DNA of 64,000 nucleotides from JL08 sp039969355 (GTDB lineage: Bacteria; Pseudomonadota; Alphaproteobacteria; Rhodobacterales; Rhodobacteraceae): NCBI GenBank assembly GCA_039969355.1, contig JBDVOA010000007.1, positions 186,001-250,000 of the forward strand, given 5' to 3'. Each line of letters opens with the position of its first letter. The first letter of the stretch is position 1. The notes beneath the pieces were generated by a model. The model saw only the letters and a list, made by a program, of their open reading frames with translations. It searched no databases and was not told the DNA's origin. The position numbers were made by a program, and so were the translations under genes. Positions 51,869 through 60,426 of this stretch are shown piece after piece.

Positions 51869-52771
51869 GTGACGCTTAAGTTAATTATCGTCAGTTTGCT
51901 TTTCTTAACCCATGCAACTGGATCGGTCTGGGCACAGCCGCGGGGCCCTTCTGAAGGATGGAGTGGAATTGCCGATGGATTGGCGGTTTTTCAGGGAAGT
52001 TCGGACCTTAGCGGCGCAGGGTCGTTCACGTCGCAGCGGACGTTCTTGCGCGGTGGCGGACTTTATCGGTTTGAATCCGGTCAATCTGTTGGGTTGTTGG
52101 TCAGTACCGGAAACATTTCTTATGACTTTGGCAACCCGGGAAACGAGCCGTGGAACGATGTAAAAGACCTGCGCATTTCCCTGCCACTTCGCTTCAGCAT
52201 CAACGACAGAGTAAATGCGTTTGTCGCGCCATCGGTCCGATATGACTACCAGTCCGGCGCGAGCGCTTCTGACGGACGTTCTTATGGCGCATTCGCCGGG
52301 ATCACTTGGCGCTTGAATGATCGGCTGACGATTGGGCCGGGTGCTGGGGTTTTCTCGCAAATCGAAGACGATGATCTAGAAGTCTTTCCGGCGTTGCTGA
52401 TCGACTGGGATATTTCGGACAGATGGAATTTTTCAACAGGCTCGGGCCTCGGGGCGACGCAAGGACCGGGCCTCACGCTAACCTATGATCACACGGATGA
52501 CTGGAGCTTTTCATTGAGTGCGCGATCCGAAGAAATCCGGTTCAGGCTTGATGATCGTGGTCTTGCGCCAAACGGTGTTGGGCAAGACAGCAGCTTTCCG
52601 GTTGTTGTGTCCGTGCAATATAAACCAACGCCATTCTTGTCTCTGACTGCGTTTGCCGGTGCTGAATTTGACGGAGAGTTGCAACTGGATGACTCGAGCG
52701 GTGCAACTGTGGACAAGCAAAGCTACGATACTGCACCGATTGCTGGGATTGCTTTTCGCCTATTCTTCTGA
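51869..52771 (+). CDS. Putative outer-membrane beta-barrel protein
   Basis: A 300-residue protein with a signal peptide (LLFLTHATGSVWAQ). The body has alternating hydrophobic strands with many Gly and aromatic residues, and a C-terminal Phe (GIAFRLFF), as in outer-membrane barrels. GTG 51869 is chosen because TGGAGA lies just upstream; the frame extends to 51797 but without a signal-like start. No enzymatic motif. It stands alone before the sox operon. Confidence 0.7.
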   Translation: MTLKLIIVSLLFLTHATGSVWAQPRGPSEGWSGIADGLAVFQGSSDLSGAGSFTSQRTFLRGGGLYRFESGQSVGLLVSTGNISYDFGNPGNEPWNDVKDLRISLPLRFSINDRVNAFVAPSVRYDYQSGASASDGRSYGAFAGITWRLNDRLTIGPGAGVFSQIEDDDLEVFPALLIDWDISDRWNFSTGSGLGATQGPGLTLTYDHTDDWSFSLSARSEEIRFRLDDRGLAPNGVGQDSSFPVVVSVQYKPTPFLSLTAFAGAEFDGELQLDDSSGATVDKQSYDTAPIAGIAFRLFF

Positions 52772-52894
52772 AGTTGTGTCCCGCGGTCGCGAACAGACCG
52801 AAAATTGTCGACTTTCCGGCGGCCAGTTTTCATGCCGCATTGATAGCTGTGCTCACATGCGTTTAACGTGTGTCTGAACTAGGGGGGATATCAA

Positions 52895-54148
52895 ATGCGT
52901 TTTTCCGGATTGCGGGTCCTCAAAGAGGGGCTGACCGGCAATAAAGGGTGGACCCCGCATTGGCATGATCCTGAGCCAAAGGCGGAATATGACGCCGTGA
53001 TCATCGGTGGCGGTGGGCACGGGCTAGCGACTGCCTATTATCTTGCAAAGAACCACGGCATGACGAATATTGCCGTTTTGGAAAAAGGGTATATCGGTGG
53101 TGGCAACGTCGGGCGAAATACTGCGATCGTGCGCGCCAACTATTTTCTACAAGGAAATTCAGAGTTTTACAGCCATTCCTTAAAGCTATGGGAAATGCTT
53201 GAGGAAGACCTGAACTATAACGTCATGCATTCACAGCGCGGTCTGATCAACCTGTTTCACTCAGATGGACAGCGCGACGCATTTGTGCGTCGCGGCAACG
53301 CTATGATCAATCAGGGGGATGACGCGGTTCTGCTGGATCCTGAAGGCGTGCGCCGATATCTGCCCTATCTTGATTATGATAATACCCGTTTTCCGATTTA
53401 CGGCGGTTTGCTGCACCCTCGTGGCGGCACAGCGCGTCATGATGCCGTGGCCTGGGGTTTTGCCCGGGGGGCCGACCAGCGTGGCGTGCACATTTTGCAG
53501 AATTGCGAGGTCACCGGGATCGACGTCGAAAACGGCGTTGTGAAAGGAGTTCAAACCTCGCGCGGCGCGATCAAGGCCAAGAAAGTCGGCATCGTGGTGG
53601 CGGGCCGTTCGGGGCAGGTGGCCGCAATGGCGGGCATGCGATTGCCAATTGAGAGCCATGTTTTGCAAGCTTTTGTTACAGAGGGCTTAAAACCTTGCAT
53701 CGATCATGTGGTCAGCTTTGGGATGGGACACTTTTACATCTCGCAATCTGACAAGGGCGGCCTGGTTTTTGGCGGCGACCTGGATTTTTACGCCAGTTAT
53801 GCGCAACGCGGGAACCTGCCGATGAAAGAACACGTGATGGAGGCTGGCATGACCTTGATGCCGATGATCGGCAAGGCAAGAGTTTTGCGGTCGTGGGGAG
53901 GTATCATGGACATGACGCCGGATGGTTCCCCGGTCATCGACAAGACGGATATTGACGGTCTCTTTATTGACTGCGGTTGGTGTTACGGCGGGTTCAAGGC
54001 TGTGCCGGGATCGGGCTTTAGCTTTGCGCATCTGATGGCCACCGGAACGCATCATGAACCGGCGGCGAAATTCCGGCTGGATCGGTTTCGGACGGGTCGG
54101 GGATTGTTGGATGAAGAGGGCACCGGTTCTCAGCATAATTTACATTAG
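52895..54148 (+). CDS. soxB: Sarcosine oxidase subunit beta
   Basis: Catalytic flavoprotein subunit of heterotetrameric sarcosine oxidase, which demethylates sarcosine to glycine, 417 residues. The FAD motif is AVIIGGGGHGLATAYYL. HPRGGTARHDAVAWGFARG contains the His that carries covalent FMN in this family (about residue 182 here). The C-terminus has GGIMDMTPDGSPVIDKT and DCGWCYGGFKAVPGSG. It begins the operon soxB-(small ORF)-soxD-soxA-soxG. Confidence 0.96.
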   Translation: MRFSGLRVLKEGLTGNKGWTPHWHDPEPKAEYDAVIIGGGGHGLATAYYLAKNHGMTNIAVLEKGYIGGGNVGRNTAIVRANYFLQGNSEFYSHSLKLWEMLEEDLNYNVMHSQRGLINLFHSDGQRDAFVRRGNAMINQGDDAVLLDPEGVRRYLPYLDYDNTRFPIYGGLLHPRGGTARHDAVAWGFARGADQRGVHILQNCEVTGIDVENGVVKGVQTSRGAIKAKKVGIVVAGRSGQVAAMAGMRLPIESHVLQAFVTEGLKPCIDHVVSFGMGHFYISQSDKGGLVFGGDLDFYASYAQRGNLPMKEHVMEAGMTLMPMIGKARVLRSWGGIMDMTPDGSPVIDKTDIDGLFIDCGWCYGGFKAVPGSGFSFAHLMATGTHHEPAAKFRLDRFRTGRGLLDEEGTGSQHNLH

Positions 54149-54161
54149 GGGTGTTCGGTAA

Positions 54162-54230
54162 ATGTCTGAAACAAAACGTTTGGAATACCAGTTTATGGCG
54201 CGGAGCAAGCAGCGGGAGAGTGCTGGATGA
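54162..54230 (+). CDS. Possible 22-residue small ORF between soxB and soxD
   Basis: ATG 54162 opens 22 codons (MSETKRLEYQFMARSKQRES, then AG) and its TGA overlaps the soxD ATG (ATGA at 54227-54230). AGGGGTG upstream could be a ribosome binding site. It is basic, with no known relatives by eye. It may be a small peptide or a translational coupling device, or only a random frame. Confidence 0.35.
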   Translation: MSETKRLEYQFMARSKQRESAG

Positions 54231-54499
54231 GGATCAGGTGCCCCCTATGTGGAGATCGTGATCTGCGGGAGTTTTACTATCGCGGTGCCGCAGTCGCATT
54301 GGATCGGCCTGCGCCGGGTGCCGTTGCGGATGCGTGGAATAATTACGTACATGACCGGGAAAACCCAGCCGGTGTGACCCGCGATCTGTGGCATCATCAA
54401 AGCGGGTGCGCGGCTTGGATCATTGTCACGCGCAATACACTGACCCACGAGGTGCTCGAAACTGAACTTGCAGCGAAAGCTGAGAGGGCAAAGTCATGA
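54227..54499 (+). CDS. soxD: Sarcosine oxidase subunit delta
   Basis: A 90-residue subunit that carries the zinc site of heterotetrameric sarcosine oxidase. The N-terminal CPLCGDRD and HHQSGCAAWIIVTRNT match the family's zinc-binding layout (two Cys, His, Cys). Its ATG overlaps the stop of the small ORF and its stop overlaps soxA by 4 bases (ATGA). Confidence 0.93.
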   Translation: MRIRCPLCGDRDLREFYYRGAAVALDRPAPGAVADAWNNYVHDRENPAGVTRDLWHHQSGCAAWIIVTRNTLTHEVLETELAAKAERAKS

Positions 54500-57429
54500 G
54501 GGTTGACGGCATAGGTCTTATCGATCGCAGCAGGCCAATTTCCTTCTCGTTTGACGGCAGGCCTTATTCTGGATTTGCAGGTGACACTCTTGCCTCAGCA
54601 CTTTTGGCCAATGACATCAAGATGGTGGCCCGGTCGTTCAAATATCATCGCCCGCGCGGCATTTTGAGTGCGGGTAGCGAAGAACCAAATGCATTGATGA
54701 CCCTCCGGTCAGGTGCCTGGCAAGAACCAAATGTGCGCGCGACCGTGCAGGAACTCTATGATGGGCTGGAAGCGCGCAGCCAGAACAACTGGCCATCGCT
54801 TGGTTTCGATGTGATGGGGGTGAACGATATTGCAGCGCCCTTTCTGGGGGCCGGGTTTTATTACAAGACATTCATGTGGCCGCCATCGTTCTGGGAAAAA
54901 TTATACGAGCCGATCATTCGTCGCGCCGCCGGTCTTGGCAGGCTTTCCGGCGATCACAACCCGGATAAATACGAGCGGGCGTTTGCGTTCTGTGATGTTC
55001 TGGTGATTGGCGGCGGCCCAACAGGGTTAATGGCCGCGCTCACCGCCGCGCGTTCAGGCGCGGATGTCATACTGGCGGACGAAGATGCACGGATGGGCGG
55101 GCGGCTCAACGCCGAAACTTTTGCTATCGATGGCGCACCGGGATCGGTTTGGGCTGGTGAAGTTGTGGCCGAACTGGAAACCATGGACAACGTCCGGCTC
55201 ATGCGTCGAACGACCGTCACCGGGGTCTACGATCAGGGCACATTTGGCGCACTTGAAAAGGTCAGCCAGCATATGCGTAACCGGCGTCTCGGCGCGCCGC
55301 TTGAGACCTTTTGGCGGATTGTGGCGAAACGCTCAATCCTAGCGGCAGGTGCGATCGAGCGTCCGGTCGCCTTTCAGAATAATGACCGCCCGGGTATCAT
55401 GACAGCCGCGGCGGTTCGGGCCTATCTTAACCGCTGGGGCGTCAGTCCGGGGCAGGCCGTCACCGTATTTGGCAACAACGATGACGCGCATCGCACGGCA
55501 CATGATCTGGTTTCCGCCGGGGTCCATGTGGCAGCGTTGATTGACAGCCGCTGGGATGCAAAAGTCAGCGGTGAATTCCCGGTCTACAAGGGGGCTGAGG
55601 TTTGTGGCGCATCAGGTCGTAAGGCGCTTGAAAGCATAACGTTGCGAAGCCCGCGGGGCGAACAAAAGATCGGCACGGATTGTCTGGCCATGTCCGGAGG
55701 ATGGAACCCGTCGCTGCATCTGACTTGCCACTTGAACGGGCGACCGACATGGCGCGAAGACATCGCGAGCTTTGTGCCAACACCGGGGTCTGTGCCGGGC
55801 ATGGTTGCTGCCGGTGCCTGCAATGGGGATTTTTCAACCGCTGCGTGCCTTGGTGGCGGCGTTTCTGCCGCTACAGCCATTCTGGAGGAGTTGGGATTGA
55901 AAACCGCCCGGGTGGAAACACCGGTTACAGATGACACGCCCTATGCCGTTACAGCACTCTGGTCGGTTCCGGGAAAGGGGCGTGCCCTGTTGGATTTTCA
56001 GAACGATGTAAGCGTGAAGGACGTTGAACAGGCCGCAACCGAAAACTTCAGGTCTGTTGAACATATGAAGCGGTATACGACGCAGGGTATGGCCACGGAC
56101 CAGGGGAAGAACTCGAATGTCGGGGCGCTGGCAATTCTGGCCGATGTTACAGGGCGTGAAATTGCGGAAACCGGGACCACGACATTCCGCCCGCCTTATT
56201 CACCGGTTGCCATTGCTGCAATGGGCGCAGGAGGGCAGGGTGACGGGTTTGCGCCGCAGCGTTTTACAACCTCTCACGCCGCAAGTGTGGAGCGGGGCGC
56301 GCCGATGATCGAAGCGGGCCTTTGGTACCGTCCGAGCTATTATCCGGCACAGGGCGAAAGCACATGGCGACAAAGCTGCGACCGCGAGGTCAATACTGTG
56401 CGCGAAAGCGTGGGTATCTGCGATGTTTCAACGCTGGGCAAGATTGACATTCAGGGCCCGGATGCACCCGAATTCCTCGATTTTGTCTACACCAACATGT
56501 TTTCCTCTTTGAAGGTAGGACGGACCCGTTATGGATTGATGCTGCGCGAGGACGGGCATGTTCTGGACGATGGCACAACTGCGCGAATGGGAGAAAACCA
56601 TTATGTGATGACCACCACAACCGCCGCTGCTGGCGCGGTCATGACCCACCTGGATTTTGTGCATCAAGCTTTGCGTCCAGATTTTGACGTGTCGTTCATT
56701 TCCGTGACCGAACAATGGGCACAATTTGCCGTCGCCGGACCAAAATCACGCGAATTGCTGAACGGGATTCTGGACGACAAGATTGACGAAGCGGGCTGGC
56801 CATTCATGGCTTGCGGCCCGGTCGGCGTTTCGGGTGTTCCTGGGCGGTTGTTCAGAATATCTTTCTCCGGTGAGCACGCCTACGAGGTTGCCGTGCCAGC
56901 CCGTTATGGTGACAGCCTGTTTCGTTTACTTGTGGCGCGGGCCGAGGCGCTGGGCGGATGTGCCTATGGCATGGAAGCGTTGAATGTCATGCGGATCGAA
57001 AAAGGGTTCATCACCCACGCAGAGATACACGGCCGTATCACCGCCTTTGACATTGGATTGGGGCGCATGGTGTCAGCCAAAAAAGACTGCATTGGAAAAA
57101 CCATGTCCGAGCGGGAAGGGTTGTGCGAACTGAGCCGCGAGCAATTGGTCGGGCTGAAACCTGTCGGCACCGTCAAACAACTCACCGCGGGGGCGCATTT
57201 GTTCAATGAAACCGACGAAGCGGTGCGCGTGAATGATCAGGGCTATGTCACGTCGGTCGGCTTTTCGCCAACACTGAAGAGCTTTCTTGGTTTGGGATTC
57301 CTGAAAAACGGGCCGGAACGACATGGAGAAAGGTTACGCATGGTGGACCACCTGCGCGGGGTCGAAACCATTTGCGAGGTCTGTCATCCCGTCTTCCTTG
57401 ATCCAGAAGGGGAGAAGGTTCGTGGCTGA
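54496..57429 (+). CDS. soxA: Sarcosine oxidase subunit alpha
   Basis: A 977-residue subunit of sarcosine oxidase. It has an N-terminal ferredoxin-like region (FSFDGRPYSGFAGDTLASAL), an NAD-binding domain (VIGGGPTGLMAALTA), a central flavoprotein-like region, and a C-terminal GcvT-like aminomethyltransferase domain. The last binds tetrahydrofolate and accepts the methyl group as 5,10-methylene-THF (IHGRITAFDIGLGRMVSAKK). It overlaps soxD (4 bases) and soxG (8 bases). Confidence 0.96.
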   Translation: MRVDGIGLIDRSRPISFSFDGRPYSGFAGDTLASALLANDIKMVARSFKYHRPRGILSAGSEEPNALMTLRSGAWQEPNVRATVQELYDGLEARSQNNWPSLGFDVMGVNDIAAPFLGAGFYYKTFMWPPSFWEKLYEPIIRRAAGLGRLSGDHNPDKYERAFAFCDVLVIGGGPTGLMAALTAARSGADVILADEDARMGGRLNAETFAIDGAPGSVWAGEVVAELETMDNVRLMRRTTVTGVYDQGTFGALEKVSQHMRNRRLGAPLETFWRIVAKRSILAAGAIERPVAFQNNDRPGIMTAAAVRAYLNRWGVSPGQAVTVFGNNDDAHRTAHDLVSAGVHVAALIDSRWDAKVSGEFPVYKGAEVCGASGRKALESITLRSPRGEQKIGTDCLAMSGGWNPSLHLTCHLNGRPTWREDIASFVPTPGSVPGMVAAGACNGDFSTAACLGGGVSAATAILEELGLKTARVETPVTDDTPYAVTALWSVPGKGRALLDFQNDVSVKDVEQAATENFRSVEHMKRYTTQGMATDQGKNSNVGALAILADVTGREIAETGTTTFRPPYSPVAIAAMGAGGQGDGFAPQRFTTSHAASVERGAPMIEAGLWYRPSYYPAQGESTWRQSCDREVNTVRESVGICDVSTLGKIDIQGPDAPEFLDFVYTNMFSSLKVGRTRYGLMLREDGHVLDDGTTARMGENHYVMTTTTAAAGAVMTHLDFVHQALRPDFDVSFISVTEQWAQFAVAGPKSRELLNGILDDKIDEAGWPFMACGPVGVSGVPGRLFRISFSGEHAYEVAVPARYGDSLFRLLVARAEALGGCAYGMEALNVMRIEKGFITHAEIHGRITAFDIGLGRMVSAKKDCIGKTMSEREGLCELSREQLVGLKPVGTVKQLTAGAHLFNETDEAVRVNDQGYVTSVGFSPTLKSFLGLGFLKNGPERHGERLRMVDHLRGVETICEVCHPVFLDPEGEKVRG

Positions 57430-57967
57430 ATTGATAGCAAAAACTCCGGCTGCGGGACTGTTGCCGCTTACCATTGGCGCCGTCGAACTCAGCCAAGTGG
57501 ATGCCGGACACCTGACATCAATAGCGCCCTTCAACGGCAAGGAAAAAGCTTTGTCGGAAGCATTGAATATGGCGCACGGTGTCACGTTGCCGGGCGCCAA
57601 CCGTGTCACGGGCAAAAAGGGTGCGCGGGTAATCTGGTTTGGGTTGAGCCATGTTTTATTGGCCGGTCCGGCACCGGACGCCACACTGGCCAAATACGCC
57701 GCCCTCACAGATCAATCGGACGCCTGGACTGTTGTGCAATTGTGCGGGGCAGGCTCTGCAGATGTTCTGGCCCGTCTGGTGCCTGTTGATCTACGCGCTG
57801 GCCCTTTCAAACGAGGACATACAGTGCGAACAGATTTGATGCATATGAGCGCGTCTATCTCATCTACGGGTGCGAATACATTTATGATTCTGGTATTCCG
57901 GTCGATGGCGCAGACATTGGTTCACGATCTGAAGACGGCTATGGAAGGTGTCGCCGCGCGACGGTAG
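57422..57967 (+). CDS. soxG: Sarcosine oxidase subunit gamma
   Basis: A 181-residue structural subunit of the sarcosine oxidase complex. GTG 57422 lies inside the end of soxA and has GGAGAAGG upstream. It is identified by place and by the C-terminal RTDLMHMSASISSTGANTFMILVFRSMAQ segment. The protein shows weak similarity to GcvT-type folds. It is the last gene of the operon, and a small secreted protein follows. Confidence 0.88.
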   Translation: MAELIAKTPAAGLLPLTIGAVELSQVDAGHLTSIAPFNGKEKALSEALNMAHGVTLPGANRVTGKKGARVIWFGLSHVLLAGPAPDATLAKYAALTDQSDAWTVVQLCGAGSADVLARLVPVDLRAGPFKRGHTVRTDLMHMSASISSTGANTFMILVFRSMAQTLVHDLKTAMEGVAARR

Positions 57968-58003
57968 TCTGCCGCGCAATGTATCTGATTCCGGAGAACG
58001 CCC

Positions 58004-58315
58004 ATGAAGAAATTGATGATCATGTCCCTTGCTGTTTCATTGGCGCTGGCCGCGACTGGCAGTTCGGCGCAAAGTGAGAAGGAACTGGACTGTGGATATC
58101 AGGCCGATGTTGTTGATGCCGTCAAAAATGCGCGGATGGAGGGCGTGTCAGAACGAAAGCTACAAAAGACGATCGAGGCAAGCGATCCACCTTGGCCTGC
58201 ACGCTATAGCAAGGCCATTCCGGTTTTGGCACCTTACGTTTACGCGATAAAAAAACGAGACTTGCGCGAAATTGATCTGCGTTCGGAGTGGTTGGGAACC
58301 TGTATGAACAATTAA
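58004..58315 (+). CDS. Hypothetical periplasmic protein
   Basis: A 103-residue protein with a signal peptide (ALAATGSSAQ, residues about 15-24), then a basic, partly helical mature part with Cys at residues 30 and 101 that could form a disulfide. No family recognised. It lies 36 bases after soxG, upstream of dnaG. Confidence 0.65.
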   Translation: MKKLMIMSLAVSLALAATGSSAQSEKELDCGYQADVVDAVKNARMEGVSERKLQKTIEASDPPWPARYSKAIPVLAPYVYAIKKRDLREIDLRSEWLGTCMNN

Positions 58316-58358
58316 GCGGCTGTCGCCTTTCCTTTCAACAATGTGCTACTGAGACAGC

Positions 58359-60314
58359 ATGAGTCTGCCCCCGGGATTTATCGAAGAACTACGTGACCGC
58401 GTCAGCCTGTCTCAGGTTGTCGGGCGCAAGGTCGTGTGGGACGCGCGAAAATCCAACCAGGGCAAGGGCGATATGTGGGCGCCGTGCCCGTTCCATCAGG
58501 AAAAATCCGCCAGCTTTCACGTCGATGATCGCAAGGGTTTCTACTACTGTTTCGGCTGCCACGCCAAAGGCGATTCAATTTCGTTCATTCGCGAGACTGA
58601 GAACGTAGGTTTCATGGAAGCGGTTGAAATTCTGGCGCGCGAGGCTGGATTGACCATGCCCGCGCTTGATCCCAAGGTTCGCGAAAAATCAGACCGGCGC
58701 ACGCAGCTTGCCGCGGTGATGGAAAAGGCGGTGCAATATTATCGGTTACAGTTGAAAACTGGTGCTGCTTCGGACGCACGTGACTATCTTGAACGGCGCG
58801 GGCTGAGTCAGGAAGTTCAGGAACGGTTCGAAATCGGCTTTGCGCCAGTTGCTTGGCAGGGAATGTGGGATCATCTGATCGGCAAAGAAATTGCCGAGGA
58901 CCTCATTCTCGGGGCCGGGCTTGCCAAACCCTCGACCAAAGGCGGCAAGCCTTATGACACGTTTCGGGGGCGTATCATGTTTCCGATCCGCGATCCGCGT
59001 GGGCGCTGCATTGCCTTTGGCGGACGGGCCATGGACCCGAATGACAATGCGAAATACCTGAACTCACCTGAAACGGATCTGTTTGATAAAGGCAGCAGCC
59101 TGTACCATCACGGTCCCGCCCGCGAGGCGGCAGGCAAGGGCGCCCCCTTGATCGTCGCCGAGGGGTATATGGACGTGATCGCCTTGGCGAGCGGCGGGTT
59201 TGACGCCTGTGTCGCACCGCTTGGCACTGCAATCACAGAACGACAGCTTCAATTGCTGTGGCGCATCGCGCCGGAGCCGATCATTGCACTGGATGGGGAC
59301 TCGGCTGGCCTGCGTGCCGCGATGCGGCTGATTGATCTGGCTCTTCCGCTGCTTGAGGCCGGTCAGTCGCTGCGCTTTGCCATCATGCCCGATGGCCAGG
59401 ACCCCGATGATCTGATCCGCGCCCAGGGCCCGGGGGCGGTTCAGACGTTGTTGGATAATGCGTTGCCCATGGTCCAGTTGCTTTGGCGGCGCGAGACCGA
59501 TGGCGGAGTTTTTGACAGCCCCGAACGCAAGGCGGCACTGGATAAGACGTTACGTGAGAAAATCAAACTGATCCGCGATCCCTCAATTCGAGGCCACTAT
59601 GGGCAGGCGATCAAGGATCTGCGCTGGCAATTGTTTCGGCCAAAGCGTAGCGCTTCCCCCATTAGTGGCCAGCGACGCGGCGGAAAATGGCAGCGCCCGC
59701 CTGCGTCAGCGACACCAACCGCCAAGGCGTCGCTTTTGGTGGCATCTGGCGACGGGGTGCAGGACGCAATGCGAGAGGCCGTCATATTGGCTGCCTGCCT
59801 GTCCACGCCGCAGATTATCCTTAAGTTCGAAGCTGGGCTGGAAGCGCTTGAATGTCGCGACCCAGAGATGGCCCAACTGCGCGACGTGCTATTGCGCCAT
59901 TCTGACCTGCCAGTTGAGGCGCTGCATGGTGAAATTCATGGCGCATTGGGGCCGCAGGCCCTTGAAAACCTGCTTGCGGCGCGCCATGTCGCAATAACCC
60001 CAAGTGTACGTAACCCTGGTGATGCTGAATTGGCACAGATGACAGTGGCCGAAGAATTGGCAAAGCTGGCAACCCGAAACGGTTTGCGCGCGGAAATTGC
60101 CGAGGCGTCCGAAGACTTGTCTGGCCTAGCCGACGAGGCGGTGACATGGCGACTTGGTCAAGCTGCACAGGCGCGCAACACCGCAGAACGGAGTCAGCAT
60201 GAAGACACTGCAGAGTACGATATCGCAGAGAACGGGATAGAATTGAAACGCAGCGAACGCAGTGACTTTGCCGCACTGATGGACAAGGTAAGTGCTACTA
60301 AACCACGTCGCTGA
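58359..60314 (+). CDS. dnaG: DNA primase
   Basis: Synthesises RNA primers for replication, 651 residues. The N-terminal CHC2 zinc motif is CPFHQEKSASFHVDDR followed by YCFGCHAKG. The TOPRIM catalytic core is IVAEGYMDVIAL and IALDGDSAGLRAA. The C-terminal region binds the helicase. It lies upstream of rpoD, as in many bacteria. The start ATG 58359 follows a short leader after the small secreted protein gene. Confidence 0.96.
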   Translation: MSLPPGFIEELRDRVSLSQVVGRKVVWDARKSNQGKGDMWAPCPFHQEKSASFHVDDRKGFYYCFGCHAKGDSISFIRETENVGFMEAVEILAREAGLTMPALDPKVREKSDRRTQLAAVMEKAVQYYRLQLKTGAASDARDYLERRGLSQEVQERFEIGFAPVAWQGMWDHLIGKEIAEDLILGAGLAKPSTKGGKPYDTFRGRIMFPIRDPRGRCIAFGGRAMDPNDNAKYLNSPETDLFDKGSSLYHHGPAREAAGKGAPLIVAEGYMDVIALASGGFDACVAPLGTAITERQLQLLWRIAPEPIIALDGDSAGLRAAMRLIDLALPLLEAGQSLRFAIMPDGQDPDDLIRAQGPGAVQTLLDNALPMVQLLWRRETDGGVFDSPERKAALDKTLREKIKLIRDPSIRGHYGQAIKDLRWQLFRPKRSASPISGQRRGGKWQRPPASATPTAKASLLVASGDGVQDAMREAVILAACLSTPQIILKFEAGLEALECRDPEMAQLRDVLLRHSDLPVEALHGEIHGALGPQALENLLAARHVAITPSVRNPGDAELAQMTVAEELAKLATRNGLRAEIAEASEDLSGLADEAVTWRLGQAAQARNTAERSQHEDTAEYDIAENGIELKRSERSDFAALMDKVSATKPRR

Positions 60315-60352
60315 TGCGTTTTGGTAAGGAATGTCTAAAGAAAACAAGGTAA

Positions 60353-60400
60353 ACGAATAAAACGAATCACCAGTCGCGCTACTGATTCGCAAAACGAATC
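60353..60400. promoter_or_regulatory. Cluster of ACGAATC-type repeats before rpoD
   Basis: ACGAAT occurs at 60353, 60362 and 60394, and inverted GATTCG at 60384-60389. Two of these can form an inverted repeat (CGAATC/GATTCG). They lie 27-75 bases upstream of the rpoD ATG, between its promoter and the ribosome binding site GCAGGAG. They may be binding sites for a regulator of sigma factor expression. Confidence 0.45.
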
Positions 60401-60426
60401 ATCTAAGCCCTTCGCAGGAGCACCGC

